From: Carnobacterium_A sp047553015
Lineage (GTDB): Bacteria; Bacillota; Bacilli; Lactobacillales; Carnobacteriaceae
Assembly: GCF_047553015.1 (NCBI RefSeq)
Contig: NZ_CP180212.1
Span: 1,488,001-1,552,000, forward strand
Direction: 5' to 3'
Length of the DNA: 64,000 nt
The notes beneath the pieces were generated by a model. That model ran no database searches. It was not told where the DNA came from and saw only the letters and a list, made by a program, of their open reading frames with translations. The stretch's first letter is position 1; each line of letters begins with the position of its first letter. Of this stretch, positions 50,573 through 59,752 are shown piece by piece. The translations under genes were made by a program, and so were the position numbers.

Positions 50573-51610
50573 CTATTTTTTAGACTCTTTCTCTAAAAAA
50601 TAACAGTTCCCTGCTGCTTTTTCTAAGCGATTCATATATGCTTTGCCTATTCCTGTATCATCATAAGCTTCTGCTAAAATTAAAGTGACCGCTGTTTTCT
50701 CAAAAAAACGTAGCCCCGCATACAGTGCTTGAGCTGCTTGAGTCGTATCTTCTTTGTTTCCTAAAGAGAAAACTTCTGTTGCCTCTTTTTTATAACCATT
50801 TACTCGGTTTTCACTAGCCAACAGGCCAACTTTTTCTCCTGAATTTTTATAATATGCAATTGCTTTTCCCCACTGCTCTTCGTTGCCATCTACAATAACA
50901 ACCGGTTCGTTAGGCGCATAATGGGTGTACTTCATACCTGGTGCCTTAGGACGCTCATCTTTTGAAATAAGGTGTTGATCTAAAAAAACTTTTTCTACCA
51001 CTAACTCTAGTTCTTCCTTTGTGATTGCTCCTGGTCTTAAGATTGTTGGCTCTTCAGGCTTTGTCATATCTAACACCGTCGATTCTAAGCCTAACCCTGT
51101 TGCTCCACCATCTAATATGCCTGCGATTTTCCCATGCAAGTCATGGTAAACATGCTCTGCTGTTGTGGGGCTAGGTTTACCTGAAGTATTTGCACTCGGT
51201 CCAACCAAAGGAAGACCTGCAGCTTTTATTAAGGCGAGTGTTGCAGCATTATCAGGCATCCTCAAGGCAACACTCGTCAGACCTCCTGTTACAGTTTTAG
51301 AAAAAACTCCTGGTTTCATGTTAAATATCACTGTTAAAGGACCTGGCCAAAACTTAGCCATTAAGTCTTTTGCTTGCTTTGGAACTTCTATAACATACTC
51401 TTCTACTTCTTCAACAGAAGCCACATGAACAATTAATGGATTATCACTTGGTCTTCCTTTTGCAGCGTAGACTTTTTTAACAGCTGCTTCATCCATGGCA
51501 TTTGCTCCAAGTCCATAAACCGTTTCTGTTGGAAAAGAAATTAGTTCTCCTGCTTTTAAAAGGTTTGCTGCTTCTTTTAATTCAGTTAATTGAAATAGTT
51601 TGGTGTCCAA
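50573..51610 (-). CDS. ywlC: L-threonylcarbamoyladenylate synthase (YwlC/Sua5 type)
   Basis: 345 residues. It makes threonylcarbamoyl-AMP for t6A37 in ANN-decoding tRNAs. An N-terminal YrdC domain (about 1-205, FPTETVYGLGANAMDE, KGRPSDNPLIVHV, GPSANTSGKPSPTTAEHV) and a C-terminal Sua5 domain (about 220-345, APGMKYTHYAPNEPVVI) are both present. The start is TTG at 51610, with GGAGG 7 nt upstream. Confidence 0.95.
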   Translation of the reverse strand: MDTKLFQLTELKEAANLLKAGELISFPTETVYGLGANAMDEAAVKKVYAAKGRPSDNPLIVHVASVEEVEEYVIEVPKQAKDLMAKFWPGPLTVIFNMKPGVFSKTVTGGLTSVALRMPDNAATLALIKAAGLPLVGPSANTSGKPSPTTAEHVYHDLHGKIAGILDGGATGLGLESTVLDMTKPEEPTILRPGAITKEELELVVEKVFLDQHLISKDERPKAPGMKYTHYAPNEPVVIVDGNEEQWGKAIAYYKNSGEKVGLLASENRVNGYKKEATEVFSLGNKEDTTQAAQALYAGLRFFEKTAVTLILAEAYDDTGIGKAYMNRLEKAAGNCYFLEKESKK

Positions 51611-51658
51611 TGAAACACCTCCATTAGTTAATTTTCATTATTTTGTATCTTGCTTTTC

Positions 51659-52501
51659 TTACAATTTCACTTTAAGCAATCGATCTTGTCCGCTCATATC
51701 TTTTTCAATGATTATATCCGCTTTAGGAAAAGCTTCTTGAAAAAGATTCTTTACTACAAGTCCTTGTTTGAAACCAATTTCTAAATAGAGTTGTCCATCG
51801 GGTTTTAAAATTGCTGGCAGTTCTTTTGCTAATCGTTGATAAACAGCTAAACCACCATTTCCAGCAAATAAAGCCAATTCAGGTTCGTAGTTTAGTACAG
51901 AATCATCCATATATTTTTTTTCATCTACACCAATATAAGGCGGATTTGAAATAACAACATCAAACTGCTCATTTTTTACTGGTTCGGTTAAATCTCCTAG
52001 TAGAAATCGGATAGCCGTTTGAAGTTGGACGCTATTTTCTTTGGCTACTGCTAATGCTTCTTTTGATAAGTCTACCGCTGTCACGTCGTCTTGCGGACGT
52101 TTCTTTTTAATAGTAATTGCAATAACTCCCGTACCTGTTCCAATATCAAGTACTTTTAGAGATTTTTCAGACTGCTCTTTTAAAAATTTATCGACTATTT
52201 CTTCTGTTTCAGGACGAGGAATCAAGGTATCTGAAGTAACTTTAAATTTTTCATCAAAAAACCATTCATATCCTAGTAAGTATTGTAGTGGAATACCTGT
52301 ACTATACTCTTTGATATCTTTAATCCACTGTTTTTTAACTTCTCGAGGAATAAACTGGTCTAATTGAAGGATAAAATCCGTTTTCGACCACTCAAGACGT
52401 TCTCTTATCAGGATTTCAGCAGTGATTTTTTCTTGATTAGCAGCTTCTAAAAAAGAAGAAGCCCAATTTAGGACTTCTCGATAGGTTTCATTACTGGTCA
52501 T
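51659..52501 (-). CDS. prmC: Release factor glutamine methyltransferase
   Basis: 280 residues. It methylates the GGQ glutamine of release factors. The N-terminal helical domain (about 1-80) is followed by LQYLLGYEWFF and LIPRPETEEIVDKFL. The SAM site is VLDIGTGTGVIAITI and the catalytic motif is VISNPPYIG (NPPY). The first codons overlap the end of prfA by 11 nt, so it is coupled to its substrate's gene. Confidence 0.96.
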   Translation of the reverse strand: MTSNETYREVLNWASSFLEAANQEKITAEILIRERLEWSKTDFILQLDQFIPREVKKQWIKDIKEYSTGIPLQYLLGYEWFFDEKFKVTSDTLIPRPETEEIVDKFLKEQSEKSLKVLDIGTGTGVIAITIKKKRPQDDVTAVDLSKEALAVAKENSVQLQTAIRFLLGDLTEPVKNEQFDVVISNPPYIGVDEKKYMDDSVLNYEPELALFAGNGGLAVYQRLAKELPAILKPDGQLYLEIGFKQGLVVKNLFQEAFPKADIIIEKDMSGQDRLLKVKL

Positions 52502-53567
52502 TTTTCAATTGCTCCATCTTTTCTGTTTGATCATGAAGCACTAGAGCATCGATAATCTCGTCTAATTTGCCGCCTAAAATTTGCTCTAATTTTTGAATCG
52601 TCAAGCCAATTCTATGATCCGTTACTCTGCTTTGGGGATAGTTATAGGTTCTGATTCGTTCTGAACGGTCTCCTGTTCCAATAGCAGATTTACGCTCGAC
52701 ATCAATCGCGTCTTGGGCTTGGGTTTCGATATGATTGTAAACACGAGCTCGTAAAACTTTCATCGCTTTTTCACGGTTTTGAATCTGCGAACGGCCATCT
52801 TGCATTGCTACTGCGATACCGGTTGGTAAATGAGTCAATCGTACAGCAGAGGCTGTTTTATTTACGTGCTGTCCACCAGCGCCACTTGCATGATAAATAT
52901 CTACACGAATATCTTTATCAGCAAGGTTTAACTCTACTTCTTCTGCTTCCGGCATCACGACAACCGTTGCTGTTGAGGTATGAATTCGCCCTTGCGATTC
53001 AGTTGAAGGAACACGTTGAACACGGTGTGCACCATTTTCATATTTTAATTTTGAATACACATTCTCTCCTGAAATCATGATGGTGACTTCTTTATACCCA
53101 CCAATTCCAGTAATGTTCGCATCCATCACTTCTGTTTTCCAACCTTGAGAGTCGGCATACTTCTGGTACATATTAAACAAGACTCCAGCGAATAATGCAG
53201 CTTCATCGCCACCAGCAGCTCCTCTAATTTCCATGATAATATTGCGGTCATCATTTTCATCTTTAGGCAACATTAGAATTTTCATGGCTTCTTCAATAGC
53301 CGTTTTTTCTTTCTTCAAATCCGATAACTCTTCTTTTGCCATCTCTGTCATCTCTGGATCAGAAGTTTCCGACAAAAGCTCTAAAGTATCTTCTATATCT
53401 GTTTCAACTTCTTTGTACCGACGATAATTTTTTACTGTTTCACGCAGACTGGCTTCTTCTTTTGTTAATTTCATTAGGCGTTTTGTGTCGCTAACTACAT
53501 CAGGATCGCTTAATAATTCATTTAATTCTTCATAACGCCCTTCAACGCTTGCTAGTCTATCAAACAT
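52491..53567 (-). CDS. prfA: Peptide chain release factor 1
   Basis: 358-residue class I release factor (UAA/UAG). The GGQ tripeptide is in ASGAGGQHVNKTASAVRLTH, and RVPSTESQGRIHTSTATV precedes it. The coiled N-terminal domain spans about 1-100. The start MFDRLASVEGRYEEL at 53567 has AAAGGAG 9 nt upstream; the longer in-frame extension is non-homologous and rejected. Confidence 0.98.
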   Translation of the reverse strand: MFDRLASVEGRYEELNELLSDPDVVSDTKRLMKLTKEEASLRETVKNYRRYKEVETDIEDTLELLSETSDPEMTEMAKEELSDLKKEKTAIEEAMKILMLPKDENDDRNIIMEIRGAAGGDEAALFAGVLFNMYQKYADSQGWKTEVMDANITGIGGYKEVTIMISGENVYSKLKYENGAHRVQRVPSTESQGRIHTSTATVVVMPEAEEVELNLADKDIRVDIYHASGAGGQHVNKTASAVRLTHLPTGIAVAMQDGRSQIQNREKAMKVLRARVYNHIETQAQDAIDVERKSAIGTGDRSERIRTYNYPQSRVTDHRIGLTIQKLEQILGGKLDEIIDALVLHDQTEKMEQLKNDQ

Positions 53568-53679
53568 ACTGGTTGTCTCCTTTATTTTTCGTTGTATTTC
53601 GCATAGATTTATCCTTAAATTTTGGGATAGAAAATACAATCGTGTCTTGACTTCACGTTAATTCTACTTTCATCTTTTG

Positions 53680-54249
53680 CTATAGTGGTGGATTAAAATA
53701 ATGCTTACGACAAACAGGAAAATAACTTTCATTTCCACCTATTTGAATTTGTTCACCTGCATAGACGGGCTTGCCATCGATTAAGCGCATATTCATAATG
53801 GCTTTTCTATGACAGTACCAACAAATCGTTTTCATCTCTTCAATCTTATCTGCATATAAAAGCAGATACTCTGATCCTTCAAATAATTCATTTTTAAAAT
53901 CATTTTTTAAGCCAAATGCCATTACGGGAATATCTAAGTCATCAACGATTTTAGCTAATTGTAGAATATGTGTTTTATTTAAGAATTGTGATTCGTCTAT
54001 TAAAACACAAGCAGGAGTAAAATCAAGTTTTTTGACCGTTTCAAAGATATCTGTTTCATTAAAAATAGATATCCCTTCACGACGCAACCCAATTCGACTT
54101 GAAATAATACCTACTTCATCTCGGTCATCTAATCCACTTGTCATTATCACGACAGGTTTGTTTTGTTCTTCATAGTTATAGGCAACTTTTAAAATCTCAA
54201 TAGTTTTACCACTATTCATTGCACCATATTTAAAAAAAAGCTGAGCCAT
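53680..54249 (-). CDS. tdk: Thymidine kinase
   Basis: 189-residue type II thymidine kinase. Walker A YGAMNSGKTIEILK, Walker B VLIDESQFL and the zinc cysteines (WYCHRKA and PVCRKHY) are present. It starts the downstream group prfA-prmC-ywlC-glyA, separated by 112 nt from prfA. TATAAT (in CCGTATAATTT) about 45 nt before the start is a probable -10. Confidence 0.97.
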   Translation of the reverse strand: MAQLFFKYGAMNSGKTIEILKVAYNYEEQNKPVVIMTSGLDDRDEVGIISSRIGLRREGISIFNETDIFETVKKLDFTPACVLIDESQFLNKTHILQLAKIVDDLDIPVMAFGLKNDFKNELFEGSEYLLLYADKIEEMKTICWYCHRKAIMNMRLIDGKPVYAGEQIQIGGNESYFPVCRKHYFNPPL

Positions 54250-54535
54250 AGTTTATATCCTCTTTTCTTTCATAGGGAATCTCTTTAAATTATACGGTAA
54301 TTTCAATGATATTGCATTAAGTTTGTAAAAGAAAAAAAGAAATAAGCTGATTTCCATTCTAATTTTCCTTGTTTTTATTTTTTATTTCTCATTTTAGTCT
54401 GTGATTTTAGCCAAAAAAAGTTTTTTCTTATATAATAAAAGAAGTTAAGAAAAATGAATAGCATATCAAAAAAATTATGCTAGAATACTTAATAGTATAA
54501 ACAAATTATTTTATTTATTATTGGAGGAAGCTCAC
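54250..54535. promoter_or_regulatory. Divergent tdk-murT intergenic region
   Basis: 286 bp. For murT, TGCTAGAAT at 54478-54486 is an extended -10 without a good -35. For tdk, TATAAT at about 54289-54294 on the minus strand is the best -10. No dyad or conserved RNA was found beyond these. Confidence 0.5.
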
Positions 54536-55885
54536 TTGAGTATACGCAACAATTTTGCCATCATGGCAGGAAAAACAACCAGATGGGGATTGCACACTTT
54601 TCTTAAAGGTGGGAGCAGTTATCCTGGAATGTTGAGCCAGAAATTGGATCCTACTGTCTTAGAGGCTTTATCTAAAGACTATGAGGTTGTTATCGTAACC
54701 GGCACAAACGGAAAGACGTTGACAACTGCTTTGACTTTTCAAGTTTTAAAACAAAAATACCCAGATATTATTACAAACTCAACTGGCGCTAATATGCTGC
54801 AAGGTATCATTTCAACTTTTTTAGAACACCATTCTTATAAAGATAGCTCAAAGAAAAAAGTTGCTATCTTAGAAGTAGACGAGGCTAGCTTGGTCCACGT
54901 TACAAAATACATTAAGCCAAAAGCCATTGTTTTTACAAATGTTTTTCGTGACCAGATGGATCGTTATGGTGAAATTTATACTACTTATCAATTGATGGTA
55001 GATGGCGCCGCTTTGGCACCTGATGCGTTGATTGTTAGCAACGGGGATGCTCCTATCTTCAATTCAAAAGAAACCATTAATGAGCGCGTTTATTTTGGAT
55101 TTGATCACTTACCTGATGGCGAAACACAAGCCCATTACAATACTGATGGTGTTCTTTGCCCTCATTGCCATGCTATTTTGAACTATAATTTTATTTCATA
55201 TAGTAATTTAGGGAAATATTACTGCACAAACTGCGATTTTAAACGTCCTGAATTAACGTATCGTATGACAGATATTCTTAAGATGGACCACCAATCTTCT
55301 CGCTTTATCATTGATGACGAAACCTTTGAGATAACCATTGGAGGTCAATACAATATTTATAATGCACTGGCTGCTTATAGTATTGGTCGAATTTTTGACG
55401 TTTCAGCGGATGATATTCGTGCTGGTTTCCAATCTGCTAAACGTGTTTTTGGACGTCAAGAAGTGATTCAAATTGGAGATAAAGAAATTACTGTGAATCT
55501 GGTTAAAAACCCAGTGGGACTTAATCAAGTGTTAGATATGATTGGCCGAGATCCTGAACCCTTTTCTTTAGTTTCTATTTTAAATGCCAATGCAGCCGAT
55601 GGGACAGATATTAGTTGGATTTGGGATGCAGACTACGAGAGTATCTCGGAGATGACTATCAAACAAGTGACTGTTAGTGGTGAGCGAGTCAACGACATTA
55701 AAACTCGTTTAGAAGTTGCGGGTGTTTTGCCTGAAAACTTACAAGTTGTTCCTGCTATCACTGATTTAATTGAAAGTTTTAAAGCAGCCCCGACTAAAAA
55801 AATTCATGTTCTAGCTACTTATACAGCTATTTTACAATTGCGTAAGGAACTAGCTAACCAGAATTATATTGAGGGAGGCATGTAG
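54536..55885 (+). CDS. murT: Lipid II isoglutaminyl synthase, subunit MurT
   Basis: 449-residue Mur-ligase-like subunit that uses ATP to activate the D-Glu carboxylate of lipid II for amidation. VVIVTGTNGKTLTTALTF is the P-loop (GTNGKT), EVDEASLVHV and a Mur central domain follow. The zinc ribbon CPHCHAIL with CTNC is typical of MurT. TTG at 54536 is chosen because GGAGG is 8 nt before it; a TTG five codons upstream overlaps that site. Confidence 0.95.
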   Translation: MSIRNNFAIMAGKTTRWGLHTFLKGGSSYPGMLSQKLDPTVLEALSKDYEVVIVTGTNGKTLTTALTFQVLKQKYPDIITNSTGANMLQGIISTFLEHHSYKDSSKKKVAILEVDEASLVHVTKYIKPKAIVFTNVFRDQMDRYGEIYTTYQLMVDGAALAPDALIVSNGDAPIFNSKETINERVYFGFDHLPDGETQAHYNTDGVLCPHCHAILNYNFISYSNLGKYYCTNCDFKRPELTYRMTDILKMDHQSSRFIIDDETFEITIGGQYNIYNALAAYSIGRIFDVSADDIRAGFQSAKRVFGRQEVIQIGDKEITVNLVKNPVGLNQVLDMIGRDPEPFSLVSILNANAADGTDISWIWDADYESISEMTIKQVTVSGERVNDIKTRLEVAGVLPENLQVVPAITDLIESFKAAPTKKIHVLATYTAILQLRKELANQNYIEGGM

Positions 55886-55886
55886 T

Positions 55887-56564
55887 GTGATTGAGTTAAC
55901 CGTCTGCCATCTTTATGGCAACTTATTAAATACGTACGGCGATAATGGGAATTTATTGATGCTCAAACACCGTGCCAAACAGCGAGGCATTCAGTTCAAT
56001 ATTGAAATTATTAGCCTGAATCAACCTTTTGACCCTTCTAAATACGATTTAACCTTTTTTGGAGGCGGACAAGATTTTGAACAGCGAATTGTCTCGAAGG
56101 ACTTACAAACAAAAAAAGAGGCTATCTCAACTTATATTGAAAATGATGGAGTCATGGTAGGTATCTGTGGTGGATTCCAATTATTAGGACATTATTATGT
56201 TGATGCAGCAGGAAATAAAATTGCTGGAGCTGGTGCACTTGACTATTACACATTAAATCAAGATCACAATCGCTTTATTGGAGACATTGTCATCAAAAAT
56301 GAAGAATTTAACGAAACGTACACTGGTTTCGAAAATCATAATGGACGCACTTTTTTAGGTGATCAGGTCAAACCTTTAGGTATTGTTGAAAAAGGTCAAG
56401 GAAATAATGGAGAAGATAAAACTGAAGGTGCACATTACAAGCAAACATTTTGTTCTTACCTTCATGGACCACTTTTAGTACAAAACGTGGCACTAACTGA
56501 TCGTATTATTAAACAAGCTATGACAAAACGATTCCCAAAACAAGCTGAAGACTTATTTGCTTAA
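55887..56564 (+). CDS. gatD: Lipid II isoglutaminyl synthase, glutamine amidotransferase subunit GatD
   Basis: 225-residue class I amidotransferase supplying ammonia to MurT. The nucleophile Cys is in GICGGFQLLG (oxyanion glycines) and the catalytic His in CSYLHGPLL; FFGGGQDFEQ is a GatD-typical stretch. GTG at 55887 has GGGAGG 8 nt upstream and follows the murT stop after 1 nt, so the two are translated together. Amidated lipid II is needed for crosslinking in many Gram-positives. Confidence 0.95.
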   Translation: MIELTVCHLYGNLLNTYGDNGNLLMLKHRAKQRGIQFNIEIISLNQPFDPSKYDLTFFGGGQDFEQRIVSKDLQTKKEAISTYIENDGVMVGICGGFQLLGHYYVDAAGNKIAGAGALDYYTLNQDHNRFIGDIVIKNEEFNETYTGFENHNGRTFLGDQVKPLGIVEKGQGNNGEDKTEGAHYKQTFCSYLHGPLLVQNVALTDRIIKQAMTKRFPKQAEDLFA

Positions 56565-56566
56565 AT

Positions 56567-56697
56567 AAAAAAGGCTAGGATAAAAACCTGAAATAGAGAA
56601 TTTCCCACTAAAATAAGAATGATAAAAAGGCTTGAAATCAATGTAAAAATTGATTTCAAGCCTTTTAGGTTTTAATTTCTGTCCCACCCTTTTTTTA
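56567..56697. terminator. Large nested inverted repeat / bidirectional terminator
   Basis: A strong inner hairpin (AAAAGGCTTGAAATCAAT with ATTGATTTCAAGCCTTTT, 56635-56668) lies inside an outer imperfect pairing of the region starting at 56567 with the region ending near 56697. It separates convergent gatD and manA. Confidence 0.85.
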
Positions 56698-56700
56698 GTG

Positions 56701-57660
56701 TTAAATTTTTGTCCCAGGCGTTGAAGCTATAATTTGTAGTGATCCATCAATTGACCAGTTGGCAATATCCGTTGTCAGCACAACGTTACTGCCCTTAGTT
56801 AATTGGAAATTACCTGACTCAACACTAAGAGTTCCTTCTCCTTCTAACACGCTAACTAATGTGTAAGGAGCTGTTGCCTTAAAGTCTGCTTTCCCTTTAA
56901 TTTCCCATTGAAAAACGTTGAAGAAGTCTGTTTTTGCATAGGTAGTGATTTCTATATTTTCTAGCGTTTCAACCTGTTTCTCTTTTGTTGCATCGACATG
57001 AGGAACGGTTGTTACATCAATGGATTGTTGAATGTGCAGTTCTCTAAGATTTCCTGTATCATCTTTACGATCGTAGTCGTATAAACGATACGTTGTGTCA
57101 CTAGATTGTTGCGTTTCTAAAATCATAATCCCTGCTCCAATAGCATGAATCGTTCCACTTGGTACAAAGAAAAAGTCTCCCTTTTTCACTTTGATTCGTT
57201 GCAACAAGTCATCCCATCTGCCTTCATGAATCATCGTTTCTAGCTCTTCTTTTGTTTCAGCATGATGGCCATATACAATTTCTGCACCCTCTTTTGCATC
57301 CATAATATACCAACATTCTGTTTTTCCTAATTCGCCTTCATGTGCTAAGCCATAGGTATCGTCTGGGTGAACCTGTACAGATAAATCATCGTTTGCGTCT
57401 AGTACTTTTGTTAACAATGGAAAAACTTTTCCTTTAGCGCCACCAAAAAGTTCACGGTGCTTTTCCCATAATTGGTCTAGAGTCATGCCTTTGTATTGTC
57501 CATTTTTTATAGTACTTGGACCATTTGGATGTGCACTGATTGCCCAGTATTCTCCTACTTTATCACTTGGTAAATCATAGCCGAATACATCATGCAATGT
57601 TGTTCCGCCCCAAATTCTTTCTTTTAATACAGATTCTAAAAATAAAGGTTCATTCATCAT
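56701..57660 (-). CDS. manA: Mannose-6-phosphate isomerase, class I
   Basis: 319-residue cupin-type, Zn-dependent isomerase linking fructose-6-P and mannose-6-P. VLKERIWGGTTLHDVFGYDLP starts it; metal ligands are in SVQVHPDDTYG (His), KTECWYIMD (Glu) and PSGTIHAIGAGIMILETQQSSDTTYRLYDY (His). This is the Gram-positive type of manA. GGAGG is 6 nt before the ATG. Monocistronic. Confidence 0.96.
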   Translation of the reverse strand: MMNEPLFLESVLKERIWGGTTLHDVFGYDLPSDKVGEYWAISAHPNGPSTIKNGQYKGMTLDQLWEKHRELFGGAKGKVFPLLTKVLDANDDLSVQVHPDDTYGLAHEGELGKTECWYIMDAKEGAEIVYGHHAETKEELETMIHEGRWDDLLQRIKVKKGDFFFVPSGTIHAIGAGIMILETQQSSDTTYRLYDYDRKDDTGNLRELHIQQSIDVTTVPHVDATKEKQVETLENIEITTYAKTDFFNVFQWEIKGKADFKATAPYTLVSVLEGEGTLSVESGNFQLTKGSNVVLTTDIANWSIDGSLQIIASTPGTKI

Positions 57661-57742
57661 TAAATTCCTCCTATAAGAATACTTCTTATTTATTTTACCA
57701 TAGTTAAAAGTGATTTATGTTACTTTAATCATAAAAGCTAGC

Positions 57743-58756
57743 TTACTCTACTTCCATTTCTGAAAAATACGTATTTATTAGGTGATTTCTTTTTTCTAAA
57801 TAAATGGCGGTATCACTTGTTGGATGCACTCTATTGGATAAAAAAATAAAGGCTTCTTTTTGATGACTATTCAACAGAATAAAGGTCCCCGTAAAACCAG
57901 TATGAAAGAGAGTATTCCCATCTTTTCTCGTAAGCAAATCCCAGCCTAATGAGCGATTTAAGGTTTTATTTGGTGTCTGATCTTTCAATAATGCTAAAAT
58001 AGTTTCTTCATTTAAAATTTGAATTCCATCTAGGCTTCCTTTTTGGAGCATCATCTGGCTAAAACGAGTTACATCATGCAATGTAGAAAATAAACCAGCA
58101 CTGCCACAGTGATCACCAAGTACTTGTGCTTTAGGATCATGAACTATCCCTCTAAGCATTCCTTGTTGAGGATGATTTTGGGTAGGTGCGCATTGAAAAG
58201 AATCAATTGGATGATACGTTGAATCTGCTAAATGCATTGGGCCAAGAATTCGCTTTTCAAAAACTCTAACCAATGTCTCTTTTTCAATGGATTCTATAAT
58301 ATAACCCAATAGAATCATGTTAATGTCCGCATAAACGACCTCTTCTCCTATTGTATTATCCGGTGTTATAGAGAATAGAGCTGCTTTCAATTCAGTAGCA
58401 GATAGCTTATTTCGATTAGGAATAAATCCGTTTAATGCAGAAGTATGCGTTAGTAAATGACGAATTGTAACCTTTTTTGATTTAAAAAGTGGCAAATAAG
58501 TATGAACAGAATCTTCTAGTCGCAATGTATTGGATTCTATTAATTGTAAGACAACTGGTGTTGTGACCATCACTTTTGTTAGCGACGCAACGTCGTATTG
58601 CTGATTTTCTTGTATCGGTTCTTTTTCTGGATAAACGGCTGCTAATCCTTCACGATAATAACTCTGTTGGCCATTTTTAATAAAGGCATAACTAGCGCCA
58701 GGTATAATGGCTTCTTCAATTAATTTTTGACTAGCCTTTCTTGTTTTTGGGTACAT
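57743..58756 (-). CDS. Serine hydrolase, class C beta-lactamase/penicillin-binding family
   Basis: 337 residues; no signal peptide or membrane segment is visible. The SxxK nucleophile is in VASLTKVM; a Tyr at YADINMILLG serves as the YxN-like motif, and HTGFTGTF is the KTG-like box. The loop HLLTHTSALNGF is typical of the family. Substrates range from D-amino-acid peptides to esters and cannot be inferred. The start is ATG 58756 (AAGGAA 7 nt upstream); an ATG at 58762 overlaps the site. Confidence 0.88.
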   Translation of the reverse strand: MYPKTRKASQKLIEEAIIPGASYAFIKNGQQSYYREGLAAVYPEKEPIQENQQYDVASLTKVMVTTPVVLQLIESNTLRLEDSVHTYLPLFKSKKVTIRHLLTHTSALNGFIPNRNKLSATELKAALFSITPDNTIGEEVVYADINMILLGYIIESIEKETLVRVFEKRILGPMHLADSTYHPIDSFQCAPTQNHPQQGMLRGIVHDPKAQVLGDHCGSAGLFSTLHDVTRFSQMMLQKGSLDGIQILNEETILALLKDQTPNKTLNRSLGWDLLTRKDGNTLFHTGFTGTFILLNSHQKEAFIFLSNRVHPTSDTAIYLEKRNHLINTYFSEMEVE

Positions 58757-58804
58757 CGCCATCTTCCTTTCTACTAGCCATCCGATTATTTAACTCACTA
58801 CAAA

Positions 58805-58838
58805 AAAGCTTATGGGTACCTTTTTCCATAAGCTTCAT
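58805..58838 (-). terminator. Terminator after the NagB-like gene
   Basis: GAAGCTTATGG / CCATAAGCTTT with a 10-nt loop, followed by TTTTTTG on the minus strand. Confidence 0.9.
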
Positions 58839-58855
58839 TTTATTTGCTAGTTTTT

Positions 58856-59593
58856 TTAACGGTACTCTTTTTCTAATAACGATGCTGCAGCTTCATCCAT
58901 GATGAACGTTACATTTGGGTGGTTTTGTAAAATAGATGCTGGACACTCTTCGTTGATTGGTCCTTCTAAAGTATCTTTAACAGCTTGTGCTTTTCTAATT
59001 CCTGATGAAGCTACTAAAATGTGTTTCGCTTCCATAATATCTGCTAAACCCATTGTCAACATTTGAGTTGGTGTTTCTTCAGGAGATAAGTTTTGATAAG
59101 ACATCGTACTTTGAATCGTTGAATCATCACTATCTGCTAAAAACAAACGTGAATCAAAAGACGTTCCTGGTTCATTCGCTGCTAAATGTCCGTTAACGCC
59201 CAATCCAACAATTTGTAAATCTCGTGGGTAGTTCTTTAACACCTCATTGTAGCGGTCAATCTCAGCTTGTGGATCAGTTGTACTGCCGTCCATTAATCCT
59301 ATATAACTAGGCTTTTTTTTAATTAAATCATAAAATTTTTCATGCATATACGTATAGACCGTAAATGATTGATCTCGTTTTGCAATATACTCATCTAAAT
59401 TAGTAAAGACAGTTTGATCAATAACTACTTTATCTTGATTAATCGCTTCCACAAGCAATTCAAACATCCCGTCATAACTAGCGCCAGTCGTCGTATTAAT
59501 GGAAGCTTTTTGGTTATTTTTGATTGTTTCTTCTATTATCTGATAAGCTACTTTAGATAGTTCTGCATAATCTTTTGTTAAAATAATATTCAT
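58856..59593 (-). CDS. NagB-like glucosamine-6-phosphate isomerase/deaminase paralogue
   Basis: 245-residue member of the NagB/6-phosphogluconolactonase fold. Recognisable motifs are TNLDEY (catalytic Asp of the MDEY motif) and GLGVNGHLAANEPGTSF, holding His and Glu of the triad, with Asn where E. coli NagB has Asp141. The N-terminal phosphate loop TTTGASYDGMF diverges from the canonical ATGSTP sequence. It may deaminate glucosamine-6-P or a related sugar phosphate. Single gene; the SD before the ATG is AAAGGAG 10 nt away. Confidence 0.85.
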   Translation of the reverse strand: MNIILTKDYAELSKVAYQIIEETIKNNQKASINTTTGASYDGMFELLVEAINQDKVVIDQTVFTNLDEYIAKRDQSFTVYTYMHEKFYDLIKKKPSYIGLMDGSTTDPQAEIDRYNEVLKNYPRDLQIVGLGVNGHLAANEPGTSFDSRLFLADSDDSTIQSTMSYQNLSPEETPTQMLTMGLADIMEAKHILVASSGIRKAQAVKDTLEGPINEECPASILQNHPNVTFIMDEAAASLLEKEYR

Positions 59594-59752
59594 TTAATTA
59601 TCTCCTTTTATTGACCATTTTTTTTATTTCGCTCATAAACTACTTATGGTCTCTTAATTTGATGATAGCATAGAACTCTTCTGACTAGCCAATGAAATCA
59701 TTACCCTTTTCAACTATAAGAATCTAATACTAAACTATAACGATTTATGAAA

